This document shows, piece after piece, positions 20,607-33,320 of a stretch of DNA of 64,000 bases. The stretch spans positions 682,001 to 746,000 of the forward strand of contig JAGUCH010000005.1 in the NCBI GenBank assembly GCA_019096065.1. The letters are read 5' to 3'. The position numbers and the translations under genes are program-made. Within the stretch, counting starts at the first letter, position 1, and every line of letters begins with the position of its first letter. This DNA comes from Paracyclopina nana. Taxonomy: Eukaryota; Arthropoda; Copepoda; Cyclopoida; Cyclopettidae. Under the pieces are notes generated by a model that was not told where the DNA came from, ran no database searches, and worked only from the letters and a program-made list of their open reading frames with translations.

Positions 20607-20760
20607 CTTTGACGACTTGAATGTGACGTCACTTTGAGCTGCGCGCTGATTGGTGCAATTCCAAGCGTTCTCGCTTCTCATTGGTCGAAATAAACGCAGC
20701 GCTCATTGGCTCTTTGTTTCCCGTACAAAAACGCTGGATCTCGCTTCTCATTGGCTGCCG
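20607..20760 (-). promoter_or_regulatory. H3.3 promoter: CRE plus four CCAAT boxes
   Basis: A perfect CRE palindrome TGACGTCA lies at 20624-20631. Four CCAAT boxes, read on the minus strand (ATTGG on plus), lie at 20649-20653, 20680-20684, 20705-20709 and 20750-20754. They precede a short leader exon ending in AAAG|GTGAGT. CCAAT and CRE clusters are typical of H3.3 and other histone promoters. Confidence 0.7.
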
Positions 20761-21147
20761 CTGGATCCATGCAGATATTTGAAAAACATCAAATTTCTAC
20801 CAAAATTCGCACTCTTTGATGCAAATTTGAAAAATTGAAAAGGTGCCTAAAGTGCCAATGTATCTACTCATTTTCGGTGTTTAAGCCATAATTGAGGCAG
20901 ATTTGCTTAAAAACGGAATGTTTTGGTTTATGTACTGCGTTTGCAGGGTTGACTGAGGGTGAAAGAGGCGGGAAAATTCAAATTTGATGAGAGTGAACTA
21001 AATTCTACTTTCAGGCATATTCTTACATTTATTACCTTTGTTTGAAATAAGTCTCTTGTTTAATTGTTTGTTCACATTTATACCCTTTATAAGTGCAATA
21101 ACATAGCAAATAAATATTTTCACAAAAAAAATCTATTTTGTTCTTCT
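20761..21147. other. Intergenic region between UBALD and H3.3
   Basis: This AT-rich stretch includes the UBALD 3' UTR. On the minus strand an AATAAA signal (TTTATT at 21028-21033 on plus) lies about 115 bases past the UBALD stop. Nothing else is seen. Confidence 0.5.
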
Positions 21148-22431
<1,284 letters not shown>

Positions 22432-22987
22432 TTACTTTCTGTCAGTAGCCTTTTGGCATAGGAAATATGGCGGTGAATCCTCCATAAGTTCTTGTTTTGA
22501 TGGGAATTCTGAAAAAACCGAATTTGAAAACATTTCAAATTGGAGGCTGCTATTTTTAAAAGTTATATAACTGAATTGAGTGACTTGAAAAAAACGATAA
22601 AAGTGAGTTGAATAATTATAATTGAATCTTCCAAATTGCCGTGAAATTTTATTATACTATTACCCGGGAAATTTGGTGAATCTGGCGTTTTTCTCGTTGG
22701 CCTCACAAAGAAGATTCTGTTCATGGTGGCATCATTTTGATCCTCCTTTTTATTGGCACCTCCCGACCTCCGGAGTCTCCAAGATGGATCTGATCTTCCG
22801 AATCTGGTTGTATAAAACCCAATTCTGTCCCTTTCTAAGAAAACAACCTTTAAAACTGATGACTTTCTAAAATATTCAATGTTTTACTTTGCCCCTGGCT
22901 TGAACCAGGATCACCTTGGCCCATGGCCAACATCATTGCCGATGACATTGTAGCCATGACAAGTAGGCAAAATAGCAACTTGATCAT
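22432..22987 (-). CDS. Candidate RFamide-type neuropeptide precursor
   Basis: Three exons (22987-22888, 22834-22664, 22508-22432) join in phase with GT-AG borders to give about 115 residues. The product starts with a clear signal peptide (MIKLLFCLLVMATMSSA). A dibasic KR at residues 34-35 is followed by DRIGFYTTRFGR: cleavage after KR and at the final R, with the Gly as amide donor, would give DRIGFYTTRF-amide. Downstream are another dibasic stretch (LRR), KK, and a possible spacer peptide RIFFVRPTRK. The gene has a TATA box (TATAAAAG at 23054-23047) about 60 bases upstream of the ATG and an AATAAA after the stop. The FY..RF-amide end recalls RFamide, RYamide/luqin and tachykinin-related peptides, but I cannot assign a family. 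Exons 1 and 2 are firmer than exon 3. Confidence 0.6.
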
Positions 22988-23046
22988 GTTCCTTCTTCCT
23001 CAGCAGCTCAGTGACAAATGCAAGGTTTTGGCCTAATCTTGACCGT

Positions 23047-23054
23047 CTTTTATA
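23047..23054 (-). promoter_or_regulatory. TATA box of the peptide gene
   Basis: On the minus strand GGTATAAAAGACGG lies about 60 bases upstream of the peptide precursor ATG, which places transcription start about 30 bases before the ATG. Confidence 0.6.
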
Positions 23055-24866
23055 CCAGATTCTTTACGAGATTGGCCAGTGCCAAAACAAGTTGTCTTGA
23101 AAACCGAATTTGCCATTGATCCCCAAGAAGGCCAAGAAGATTTGCAATCCATCATCCCAACTTTCTTCTGCTTTTACAGGGGCTAATTCCATATCCAATC
23201 CTGAGTGTATGACGATAATAAATAAGGCCTTTTTCCTTATTAGGATTGTTCCCAACTTGCACAATGAAAACAACAGAGTTTTTTTAACAAAAATGCCCCC
23301 AAAATCTTAAAAAAGAAAAATTGCATGTTGTGATACGTACCGGAGGTAACAAAATACGTTTTTCAAGCAATTTTGGCAACAAGCGTACTAAAAAATCTTG
23401 GGTAAAATGACCCTTAAGATATAGAAGCCGATTTAAAAAACTAAAAAGTTAAGCTACTTTCAAGAAAAGAAAACAGCAAAATTGAGTTTTAAACGTTTAT
23501 TCGCTCTAAAACGTCCATCGTATATAGGAATAAACTTCAATAAGGAACTTTAAAACTTCCTCCTGTTTACAGCAGCAATTCGAGTAGATCATAATAAAAT
23601 GTCCCATGCATTTATGGGAGAATCTTACTTAGACGCATACAATGAATGTCTCAATGCAAGAGGAGGGGGGCGCTTTAAAGTCATCGATTGCGATTTTATC
23701 CTTTTCAGTAGTAGTATTTTAGCAAGGTGGGAATCGAGGTGGTCACACTTTCTTTTTTTGTTTCGCAGAAAAGAGTCATGCGTAGTAGTAGTAGTAGTGA
23801 TTTTCGGCTGCAGTAGAGTACATAGAAAAAATGCTAATAATTAGAGACGTAGCAGTAATAGAATTTGGCTTGTTCTGAATGAATTTTCATCGCTTTTCAT
23901 ATACGGCAAGTTTGAACGCGTTCCTTTCTTCGAAGTGTCATGAGATCTGCTTCTGCTTCTTCTTGATAAATGTAAGTTGCTTCCATTTTTCGATCAATCA
24001 TCAGGAGGTGACTTCATGTGGTTTGATTTCCATAGGTTAAAACTGTCCAAATTTCGATCTTAAAATTTTCGACCTTGTTTCTTTCTTCGGAGTGTGTTTA
24101 CTTTTCGACCTTCTTTTCCAGGCACATGCTTGCTTTCCAAGTTTTTTCGGTTTTGGTTCCATGATGTGGGCGTTTCTGGTTCAACGACATGGCATATATG
24201 TTTGACGAGAGAATTCCTCAAGTTTTCAAGGGGGGCGGGGCTTAATAGAAAAAGAGAAATTAAAACCAAAACTTGACACTTTCCTCTTCGCAGACAACGA
24301 CAACGAGTTGAACCTCTTCTTTCTTCTTCTTCTTCCTTTTTCTTTAAGCTCGAAAGACGACAGACTTTCAAAAAAGGAGGTTTGTTTTTCTTCTTTTCCA
24401 ACAACAACAAGAGCTTAAATTTCCAGTATAGTGAGTGTGTGTGTTTGTAACAAAAAGGCTTGTAGTAGTAGTAGTAATACTCGTTCTTTTCTTTTTTCGT
24501 TAAAACAGGGGAGGGAGCTTCAGTTTCTGGTAGTAGTAAAAAATGGGGGGAGACTTTCGAGACTGGTCTTCTTCGGCTTCTTCTTCTTCTTCTGGTCTTC
24601 TTATCTTCTTCAGAGGCAAATGAAACGTAGTGGCAACGATGCTGATGACGACAACAACGACGAGACTTTGAAAAACGACGACAATTACGACAATGATTTT
24701 GTAGTTACGACTTTTGTAGTAGAGCTTACAAGACGACAAAGAGTTTTACATATGTTTTTTAAGCGGGAGGAGGAGATGGAGGAGCGGGAGGCCACGTGGC
24801 TTTGTTTACGTTTTCAGCAAATTGCCGGAATATTTAATAGGACCTCCCGCTGACCGCTCGGGTTAC
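23055..24866. other. Intergenic region rich in triplet and pyrimidine runs
   Basis: No supportable gene is seen. Open frames here come from low-complexity sequence: (GTA)n runs near 23785 and 24462, (TTC)n runs near 24310 and 24575, and GA-C-rich triplets near 24640. The last few hundred bases include the 3' UTR of the RNA-binding protein gene. Confidence 0.45.
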
Positions 24867-25647
24867 TTAGAAGGAAGGCCTGCTGTAACCGCCGCCACCT
24901 CCTTGGTTGCCACCCTGAAAATTGGAAAATAACCGTTAACACATGATGCATTATTACGGAGGTAACGGTATTTCTTACGGAGAGTTAATTGTCATGATTT
25001 ACCTCGGGGCACTCGCGGGCAATGTGGCCCTCTTGGTTGCAGTTGTAGCAACCTCGGCCGCCACCACGGCCGCCGCCGAAACCGCCGCCGCGGCCGCCAC
25101 CGAAGCCTCGGTCACCGCCGCCAAATCCACCGCCGCGACCTCCACGGAAGCCGCCGCCGCCACCGCCGCCGCCGCCGCGGCCGAAAGAACGGCCTCCGCG
25201 GAATCCACCGCCGCCGCCGGATCCACCACCTGGACGCCTATCTCCGCTGGAGTGGGCGCTATCCACCTTTTTAACGTAATAAAAAAACCGTTAAAACCGT
25301 TGAAAGCAAGGAGCTAACTCGCCGTAATACGTTACCTTGATTTCCTGGCCGTCCACAACGGTGCCGTTCAATTGCTTGATGGCCACCTGGGCAGCCTCGT
25401 CATCGGCCATCGTCACAAAGGCATAGCCTTTCTCGGTGATGTACACATCAGTGACCTCACCACACCTACAAAGAGCGGAGTTTCAAGAGGATGCCCCGGA
25501 TATCACGCGATTTCGCCGCCGACATATTGGCGATATTTTACGGCGTCAACAAAGATGGGATTTCTCGTCAAATTACCTGGCGAACTCGCCCTCCAAAATG
25601 TCGCGAGGACAACGAGCGTTGACTCCGTAGACGAAAAGTTTTGCCAT
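24867..25647 (-). CDS. RRM + Gly/Arg-rich + CCHC zinc-knuckle RNA-binding protein
   Basis: Four exons (25647-25577, 25465-25336, 25266-25003, 24914-24867) join in phase through introns of 111, 69 and 88 bp to give 170 residues. The first 67 residues form a compact RRM: RNP2 is KLFVYGV (residues 3-9) and RNP1 is KGYAFVTM (36-43). A glycine-rich segment with RGG and GGFRGG repeats follows (about 75-140), then a CCHC knuckle CYNCNQEGHIAREC (C-x2-C-x4-H-x4-C), and a Gly-rich tail ending GGYSRPSF. It should bind RNA in the nucleus or in granules. The layout is like CIRBP/RBM3 or plant RZ-1 glycine-rich proteins, with the zinc knuckle setting it apart from vertebrate CIRBP. The protein is Gly-rich enough that the other strand shows Ala/Thr-rich shadow frames. 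Confidence 0.9.
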
Positions 25648-26224
25648 CGTTGCTAATACGCTTCAGACACGAAGACCACGAGACAAAAATGGAGAAGTGA
25701 AGCCGAGAGAAGTGTTATTGCGACTTTTGCAGTTTTGCTTGTGAGTGTTTCAGAGTCTCGAATCCAAACCTCGAGCTCAACTTTCGCCGGATTTCGAAAC
25801 GCAGCATATTCGCTCAATTCGTGATTCCCTGCATGTTAAAGGCTTCTATTATTTATTGTAGGCTCAATTTAGTCATTTAAAATGATTTTTTATTTATGCT
25901 TTTTGATGAAAAACAGAGTTGGAAATGGCCGTGAAGCCCTAAATTGTGTAGCGCGTTTTTGCAGCGCACCCCACTCTCCCGTTAGTAAAAGTTCGTCAAA
26001 CCAGCTGGGGAAGAGAGGAAGCTGGGTAAAAGGCTGGCGGCCAAAACAGTGTGATGTATAGTGATCTTAGTGAGTGCAGGAACACAACTTTAATACACAC
26101 GTGGACGAAACACGCGACCGTCTACACTAAATAACTACAGTGAACTTAGTCTTTACTATGCCGGAAAAACATTGAATTGAGTGAGAATGTTTTCATCCAA
26201 AAGATACTTTTGATAGACATGTAA

Positions 26225-26485
26225 ACATCAGAATTTGAGAACTAAAATAGTGATCAAAATTTGAGAACTAAAATAGTGATCAAAATTTGAGATCTAAAAT
26301 TATGATCCTAATTTGAGATCTAAAATTATGATCAAAATTTGAGATCTAAAATTCTGATCCTGAGATCTAAAATACTGATCCAAATTAGAGATCTAAAATA
26401 CTGATCTAAGTGGTAAACATAGAATTATGATCCAAATTTGAGCTCTAAATTAATGATAGAAATGCTAAACATAGTAAAATTATGA
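26225..26485. repeat. AT-rich minisatellite, unit about 26 bp
   Basis: Degenerate units such as ATGATCAAAATTTGAGATCT followed by AAAAT recur about ten times. Confidence 0.8.
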
Positions 26486-26599
26486 TCCAAAATTACTACA
26501 ATTTATTCAAACGAAGTTTAAGGAAAGATGATAGGGTCTGCATAAAATTAGATGAGTTAAATGACTCGGATGATCATCTTTGTCTGCTATGTTTTTGAT

Positions 26600-26830
26600 C
26601 CAAGCAGTAATTAGGATTTTTTTGCTGTCGGGCTCCTACATTAGGATCTAATACGGACCCGGAATAGAAACTACTATGACCAACCCGATCTAGCATCTAC
26701 ACCGGCCCCGGAATAGAATCTACTGACATGACATACCAGGAATAGAAACTACTGTGACAGAACCGAAATAGGATCTTTTGGGCAAGAGAACAGGAATAAC
26801 ATCTACAACAGACCAGTTCTTACATCTACT
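26600..26830. repeat. Degenerate repeat with CCGGAATAGAATCTACT-like units
   Basis: Four or five units containing CGGAATAGAAACTACT or similar occur left of the Ty3/gypsy element. The reverse-complement form, with GATCCTATTCCGGCTCCGTC, appears on its other side at about 33195-33310, so the element seems to sit inside a wider repeat domain. Confidence 0.6.
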
Positions 26831-26890
26831 ACAAAGACAGAACATGAATATGTAGTCCTACTAGACAAAACTAGGCCCTCAAAGTTAGTG

Positions 26891-26894
26891 TATA
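26891..26894. repeat. Target-site duplication TATA of Ty3/gypsy element 1, left
   Basis: TATA directly flanks the left LTR and recurs directly after the right LTR at 32821-32824. Confidence 0.75.
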
Positions 26895-27133
26895 TGTTGT
26901 GGATTTGGTGTCTATAGCAATACCTTGACTTCTCTCGTACAAAGCCACAACTGAGTTTATTTCTCAACCAAGCACTGTATATACAATGTACTGTCAAGGT
27001 GAAATCGCATTGCACATCCTGCTAGGTGAAAGTGTGGTTAGGCAGCGCAGCTCGTACTATGCTACTATACTACTATATTACTGAAGGATGACGCGCTAGC
27101 GCCATGAATGGTGAAAGTTATAAAAACATAACA
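26895..27133 (-). repeat. LTR of Ty3/gypsy element 1 (left copy, 3' LTR)
   Basis: This 239-bp repeat runs from TGTTGTGG to CATAACA and differs from the right copy at one position by eye. A purine tract (GGGAGGGA on the minus strand) lies just inside. Confidence 0.93.
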
Positions 27134-27292
27134 TCCCTCCCAAGCTAAAGAAAGCTGTTGTTAACAGGGGATGAAGGTATTAACGAAAAACCACCACCAA
27201 GTCATAAAAGTTAGAAAGTGTAAAGTCAAACTTCGGGTTTGTCAGGTCAGGTCAAACAGGATAATTATGACCAAGTCATGTTAAGGCAGACA

Positions 27293-30200
27293 TCATTTTT
27301 TCTTAGGTCGCCCCCGGCCAGGCTTGTATTCTGGCGCCCTGGCTGGTAAAGGCTGGTCTTCTATCAAAACTCGTTGAGCTCTAGCCTGATTGCGTGTCAA
27401 TGAGCTTGTGGGGTCTCGTCCCCCTCGGAAGCTGTCACGGAAACGGTTGAGTAGTTTCCTAGGAGAGCCAGGGTTACTTCTTGATGGTAAGTCTGGTGGT
27501 TCATCATCTTGAGTGGGTTCATTCACATCGTCATGAATGAGTACCTCTTCCGCAGGTGGAGAGTCTGGTTCTTGCTTAAGAGGTGGAGGTGTTGTTGTCA
27601 TCGGAGAGGCAATGCTGGCAGCTGGTTCCTCTGATTTGAAAGGAATGGGTGCTGGTGGAGGGTCTTGCGGATTCATGATGATAACGTCATCATCTTCAAT
27701 TGTTATGTAGCCTCCTTTTGAGCCTGTGTCTGGATGGGCAGGATCTCTGGAAGATGAAGTTTCAGGCAGGGTCTCTGGTAAGTCATTTGTTGCTTGAGCC
27801 AGTGGCTTAGAAGGAGTAGATTTACAGACACGTAATCTGTTTAAGTGAACATATCTGGATTTGCTAGTGGAAAGATGTTGAATCAAAGCATTTGTGTCCT
27901 GGAGACTCACAATAACATAAGGTCCCTCCCACCTTGATCGAATTTTTGGATTGATTTTCAGAAGTTCTGGGCGATCCAACCAAACCAATAACCCTTCTCT
28001 AAAGTCTTCTGGCTTGATCTTGGCATCATAGAGCTGCTTGTATGAGTCACGATAAGATATGTTGCTTTCCATAGCAACTTGACGGGCAATCTTCATCCGT
28101 CTAGCGATTTCACTGATGTAGTCTTCCCCATAATAGGTTTTGTCAACCAGATTTGGATCCATTAATGGTGTTCTGGGATGCACGCCAAAAAGGAGGAAAA
28201 ACGGACTCATTTTCGTTGCCTTACTCACACCACAGTTATAGGAGAGTTGAAGCGCAGGGAGAAGGGGTTCCCATTCCAAAGGAGAAGATGTATCAAGCAT
28301 CTTCTGCAAGTAACTTATAATGTGCTTATTAATAACTTCAGCAGCCGCATTGCACTGAGGGTGGCTAGGGCTGGTTTTGCGCTTGTCTATCTGGAGCAGA
28401 TCATAAAGCGATTGACTCAACTTTGATGTGAATTCTGCCCCTCCATCGGTAATGAGCACAGCTGGCGAGCCGAATCTTGCAATCCATCGATTAAAAATGG
28501 CCCCAGCAACAGTGTCAGGTTGTTTGTTCTCCAGAGCAACAAACTCTGCATACTTGCTAAAAGAATCAGTGATAACCAAAATATACTTCTTTCCATCTGA
28601 ATCCCTCAAAGGTCCAAAGAGGTCAGCATGGACCCGCTCCAGGGGGCCCTTTGGTTGCTGGTGGGGCAGCAATTCCACATTTGGCTGTGATTGCTTAGGT
28701 TTGGTTCTGTCACATTTCCAACATGAACTGATGTATTCCTCAACATCAGCCAGTAAACTAGGCCAAAAATACTGCTCGCGAATTCTTTCACTGGTTTTGT
28801 AGATGCCCTTGTGCCCAACGGCGGCATGCGCAGCACTTATAATGTCAGCATGACAAACAGCCGGTGCTGCCAACACTGACTTGTCCAAAGGCCCACTCTT
28901 CACAAACAACAAGTCATTCTTGACTTCACAAATAGGGCCGTATCTTCTAATAATTCGCTTCAACTCAGGTTGTCTGGGTACAAGTCCTTGTTTGACAAAG
29001 GAAAGTAAGGCCGCAACTACCAAATCTGTAGATTGTAGCTTCTTCATAGCTGCCATGTCCTCCATGGCCTCAATAGCGACACTGTGGGTTTCACCACCTC
29101 GCAAAAGTTCAGGAATATTCCTCGAACAATAATCAGCAGGGTTCTCTGCTCCTGGACAATACTGCATCGTAAAATTGTGTTCTAACATCTGTTGCTGCAA
29201 GCGGTTCAATGTTCTGGAATGTGTCTTGTTCAACTTCTCTAATGGCTTATGATCAGTGTATAACGTAAATGGGTTACCAGTTAAATAAACTGCAAAGTGA
29301 TCAATTGCCCATGTGCAGGCTAGCAGTTCTAACAAATACGGAGTGTAGTTCTTTTCATGCTTCTGAAGACCTCTTGAGGCATAACCAATTACTCGTGGAC
29401 TATTATCTTGATATTGGATAAGTACTGCTCCAAGGCCTCCATCATCGGCATCAACAGCACCTTGAGAGGCATCAACATAGAGATGAAAATCTAGGCCGGG
29501 TTTGGGATAGGCTAGCACAGGTTCCATACATAGCATCTTCTTCAGAATCTCAAAAGATTTCATTGCTTTTGGAGGAAGAGGGCCGCCCTTCCATCCACTG
29601 TCCTTACAAGTAAGACGAGACAATTCCTTTGAATGTCTGCTAAATTGAGGAATACACGCTCTGAAAAAGTTAGTTAGACCCAGAAATTGCCTGATTTCTT
29701 TGACATTAGAGGGTGGCTTCACATTCGATATAGCATCCAATTTCCTTCGATTTGGCTTGTAGCCCTCAGGGGTCAACGTGAAACCCAAGTAAGTGCAAGA
29801 TTCTGTTCCAAAACTACATTTGGGTAAATTCAACTTTAGGTTGGCCTTCCGAAGTCTCGCAAAACATTCTTCAAGGCCTACTAACATGTCTTCATGCCCA
29901 CTACCCTTGACAAGCACATCATCCAGGTATATCAATACACGGGAAGGCGTCAGACCTTGGAAAGCACACATCATCATTCGTTGAAAGGTAAGTGGCATCC
30001 CTGTTAAGCCAAAGGGTGCCCGAATATAGCTGTATTGGCCCTTTCCAGGTATAGTGAAAGCTGTGTAGGGTCTTGAAGATGGTGCCAATTGCATTTGGTG
30101 AAATCCGTGTCGAAGATCAAGCTGCGAAAACAAACGGGTACCTGATGATCCTATGTCATCCAAACATTCAGAAATAAGAGGAGTCTGTAGCTAGAGGGCT

Positions 30201-31215
30201 CTGTTTTTGCATTTAGGCCTCTATAATCCACCACTGGTCTCCAACCAGTACCCCCATCGGGCAGTTTCTTCGGCACACAGAAAATACTTGAGTTCCAGGG
30301 AGAATCGCAGGGTTCCACAATGCCCATCTTAAGCCATTCTTCAATGCTTTTGTTGATTTCATCAAGATGTGACATGGGAATCTGGAATTGTCTGGCATGA
30401 ACTGGTCGGTGGTCATGTAGGTCAATTTTGTGTTTCATCAGGGTGCAATCACCCAAGTCAAATTCTGAAGTGGAAATAACGTCAGAATTACGAAGTAAAC
30501 ACTTCAAGTAACTCTGACGTAAATTAGGAGGAAGATGATCAAGATTTGCATGCTTTAGAATATAGTCCTCCACCTGCCTAGAAGGCCTCCCCAAAACATT
30601 TTTATCATTTAAGAACACATCATGAACAGGGACAATCTTATCAACACTGAAAATTTGCCCCACAAAAGAACCCTTGTCTAACTCAATAGGCAATAATCCT
30701 GCATTTGTAACCTTAATATTAGCGATTCCTTGTTGATTAGAGCGGATGAGGCAATCTTCCTTGCAAAGCTGGGCGGCATCGCTTATTTGGAGACATCCTT
30801 CAAAGTGGCCTATTGGCGCATTGTCCTGGTTCTTTAGCTGCACAGAGATTGTAGCAACACTTCTGGCCGGTATGTACGTCTTCTTCTGAGTTCTCGCCTC
30901 AAGTTGTATCTTATTTGCAGAGCGGATCTCCATCGATATGGGATCATAAAACAAGCCGGTAGCATGGATCAGGTCAATACCCACGATCCCATCAAGTGCG
31001 AGTCCCTCGCACACATAAAATGGCCACTTCAACTGTCGGCCTTCTATCATACAGTCTATTTCATAAAGTCCATTGATCCTTAAAGGGTTTCCGGAAGCAC
31101 ATGTTGCACGTAACATCGGAGCATTTGTAATTCTCTGAGGTCTTAGTTGGGGGGCAATTCTCCTGAATGCCATACGCGATAACAGGGAAATATTGGAGCC
31201 AGTGTCAAACAACAT
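27293..31215 (-). pseudogene. pol: pol region of Ty3/gypsy element 1
   Basis: The region carries, in transcription order, an aspartic protease, a Ty3/gypsy reverse transcriptase, RNase H, and an integrase with zinc-binding and catalytic parts, then a basic tail. It is treated as a fossil polyprotein; the region as a whole is not fully open. Confidence 0.9.
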
Positions 31216-31358
31216 TTCAAAGGTGGCTCCAAGGCTGTGGATTGATACAAAAGGTCGTTTGGTATTCTCATTCGAGGATAGCAGGCTGAAACTTGTGATT
31301 GCGTGAAAAAGTTCAACGACCTTGCGACGACCAGTGGTGCGGAGCCCACCCTGGTCGT

Positions 31359-32513
31359 TTACCAGTTTAAAGGGTTGGAATGGTAGGAGGCACGAACTTC
31401 ATTGACCTTCTTTGCCTCTTGCTCTGTTGCTCTCTTACTGCCAGGCCTTGGGTTGTACATGCCCTTAGCAGCATCTGCCTGCCTGGAAAAGCACTCAGCC
31501 TCAATATGATTCTTCTTGGTGCAATACCAGCAGACCACGTTGGCTCGGAACTGTCCACTTGCTGGACCCCGCACTTGTCCTCGGGCTTGTCCTCGCACTT
31601 GTCCTCGGTCCTGTCCTCGCGCTCCATTTCCATTGATGAGATTCACAAGTGCTCCTAGTGTCAGAGGCTGGTCGTGAGGATTGCTCTCCTGAGCACTGTC
31701 GGCTTGCTCCACAGCATGGACTTCAGGGACTGGTACGGTGGCTTTCTTTTCACTTGACAATGAGGCCTCTACACGCTTAGCCACCTTAAAGACTTCCTTA
31801 AGGTCCGTGATGTCATGCACGATCACCTGCTTCTTGATGGCAGGTAACAGACCTTGAATGAACTTTCGCCGGCATGCGAACACATATGCGCTCCTCTTGC
31901 ACATTTCTACGGCAGCGTCATTTGTGGCGTACTCGCCCTCACCAAGGACGATGAAAGTTTCCATTAGGGTCATGACTCCAGTTTTTACACGGTCATAGAA
32001 ATCCCGCACGGATTCTGATGCCTCCTGCACCAGGCTGTCCTCGATTGCGGACTGTTCGGCTAAAGTGGCCTCATGGTGCCAATGATCCAGGAACTCCTTC
32101 TTCAGACCAGATACTCCACTCCACTTTTTAGGAGCAAAACCCTCTTCCTTTAGGGTGTTATACCATTGTGCTGCCTTGGCTTTGAGTGCCATGGCAGCAT
32201 ACATGGCCGTCATTTCGTCCGTCCACCGTTGCGGCTGTCCAGCTGGTATGTTGTCGTTGGCAAGGGCTCGTAAATCGTCGATCCTTCTAGCCCATGCTCG
32301 TGCTTGCAGCTTGTCAACTGCCGGGTCCCCACTAAATTCTGGTACGTCAATTGCCTTGATATTACGCTGAGCCATATTGAACAGAAATTGTTGGGAAAAT
32401 GCGGAGGTTTCTGTAGTATCGTCTTGTGGTGGAGCAGTAGCTTGAATTGTGCCTTCCGATGAAGCCTCTTCGTAATATTCTTCCTCAAAATATTCGTCCT
32501 CACTATCAGCCAT
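31359..32513 (-). pseudogene. gag: gag region of Ty3/gypsy element 1
   Basis: The region has an acidic N-terminus, a retrotransposon gag domain and a CCHC knuckle near the end, followed by the pol region. It is homologous to the gag region of the env-bearing element near 38 kb. Confidence 0.88.
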
Positions 32514-32581
32514 TTAAATAGAACACAGCATCACTCACTCTTCATTCCCTCCAGGGCTGTAGGTAAGTGGCTGCCACCAGT

Positions 32582-32820
32582 TGTTGTGGATTTGGTGTCT
32601 ATAGCAATACCTTGACTTCTCTCGTACAAAGCCACAACTGAGTTTATTTCTCAACCAAGCACTGTATATACAATGTACTGTCAAGGTGAAATCGCATTGC
32701 ACATCCTGCTAGGTGAAAGTGTGGTTAGGCAGCGCGGCTCGTACTATGCTACTATACTACTATATTACTGAAGGATGACGCGCTAGCGCCATGAATGGTG
32801 AAAGTTATAAAAACATAACA
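32582..32820 (-). repeat. LTR of Ty3/gypsy element 1 (right copy, 5' LTR)
   Basis: This is the 239-bp partner of the left LTR. The TATA target duplication follows at 32821-32824. Confidence 0.93.
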
Positions 32821-33320
32821 TATACTTCAACTTAGTCAAATAGGATATCCAGAAGTCCTAAAGTATGCAACAAGTCTCGATGTCTTGGACATGTTATTAA
32901 GTCTGTCAAGTACTGAGGCATAAAAAGTCTTAGTGTAACAAGTCCTTAAGTATAGGCCAAGTTCTGAAGTTTAGGCAAGTCCTGAAGTTTAAAGCAAGTC
33001 TTGAAGGTTCAGCCAAGTCATTAAGTATTGGTCAATTCCTGAAGAATTAGCTTGGTCCTGAAGTATATCCAATTTTAGCTTTAGTTTTAACTAATTCAAA
33101 TTACTAGGTCAGTCTAAATTCTATTCTCGTTTGTATCACCAATAGATCCCATATTCCTGGTCTGGTATAGATGATGTTCCAAGTATGTTACAGAAGTTTC
33201 TAAGTCTGTACTGTCACTGTAGATCCTATTCCGGCTCCGTCATGGAGTAGATTCTAAGTCTGTACTGTCACTGTAGATCCTATTCCGGCTCCGTCATGAA
33301 GTGGATTATATCGAACAGTA
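32821..33320. repeat. Degenerate minisatellites right of Ty3/gypsy element 1
   Basis: From about 32845 to 33065 units like CAAGTCCTGAAGTATAGG (about 20-25 bp) recur. At about 33195-33310 a 50-bp unit containing ACTGTAGATCCTATTCCGGC is duplicated in tandem. Confidence 0.7.

Larger units (their letters stand above)
25648..26894. other. Promoter side of the RNA-binding protein gene and AT-rich repeats
   Basis: No gene is seen. A GC-rich segment near 25940-26050 could be promoter sequence. From 26225 the DNA becomes repetitive (listed separately) up to the Ty3/gypsy element. Confidence 0.45.
26895..32820 (-). mobile_element. Ty3/gypsy element 1, gag-pol type without env
   Basis: This 5.9-kb LTR element lies on the minus strand. 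Two 239-bp LTRs differ at about one position, so the insertion is young, and a TATA target duplication flanks it. Parts on the minus strand are a gag region with a CCHC knuckle (about 31.4-32.5 kb) and a pol region with protease, RT, RNase H and integrase (about 27.3-31.2 kb) ending in a Lys/Arg-rich tail. No env lies between pol and the 3' LTR. It looks slightly broken (about one break). A primer-binding-site-like TGGTGGCA starts two bases inside the 5' LTR. Confidence 0.93.

Noticed and set aside
24431-24853. 140-codon plus-strand frame after the peptide gene
   Set aside because: Low-complexity triplet runs create it; no recognisable domain and no splice or promoter context.
24943-25317. 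Ala/Thr/Glu-rich open frame on the plus strand
   Set aside because: It is the shadow of the Gly-rich exon of the RNA-binding protein on the minus strand; the minus frame has RRM and zinc-knuckle exons in phase.
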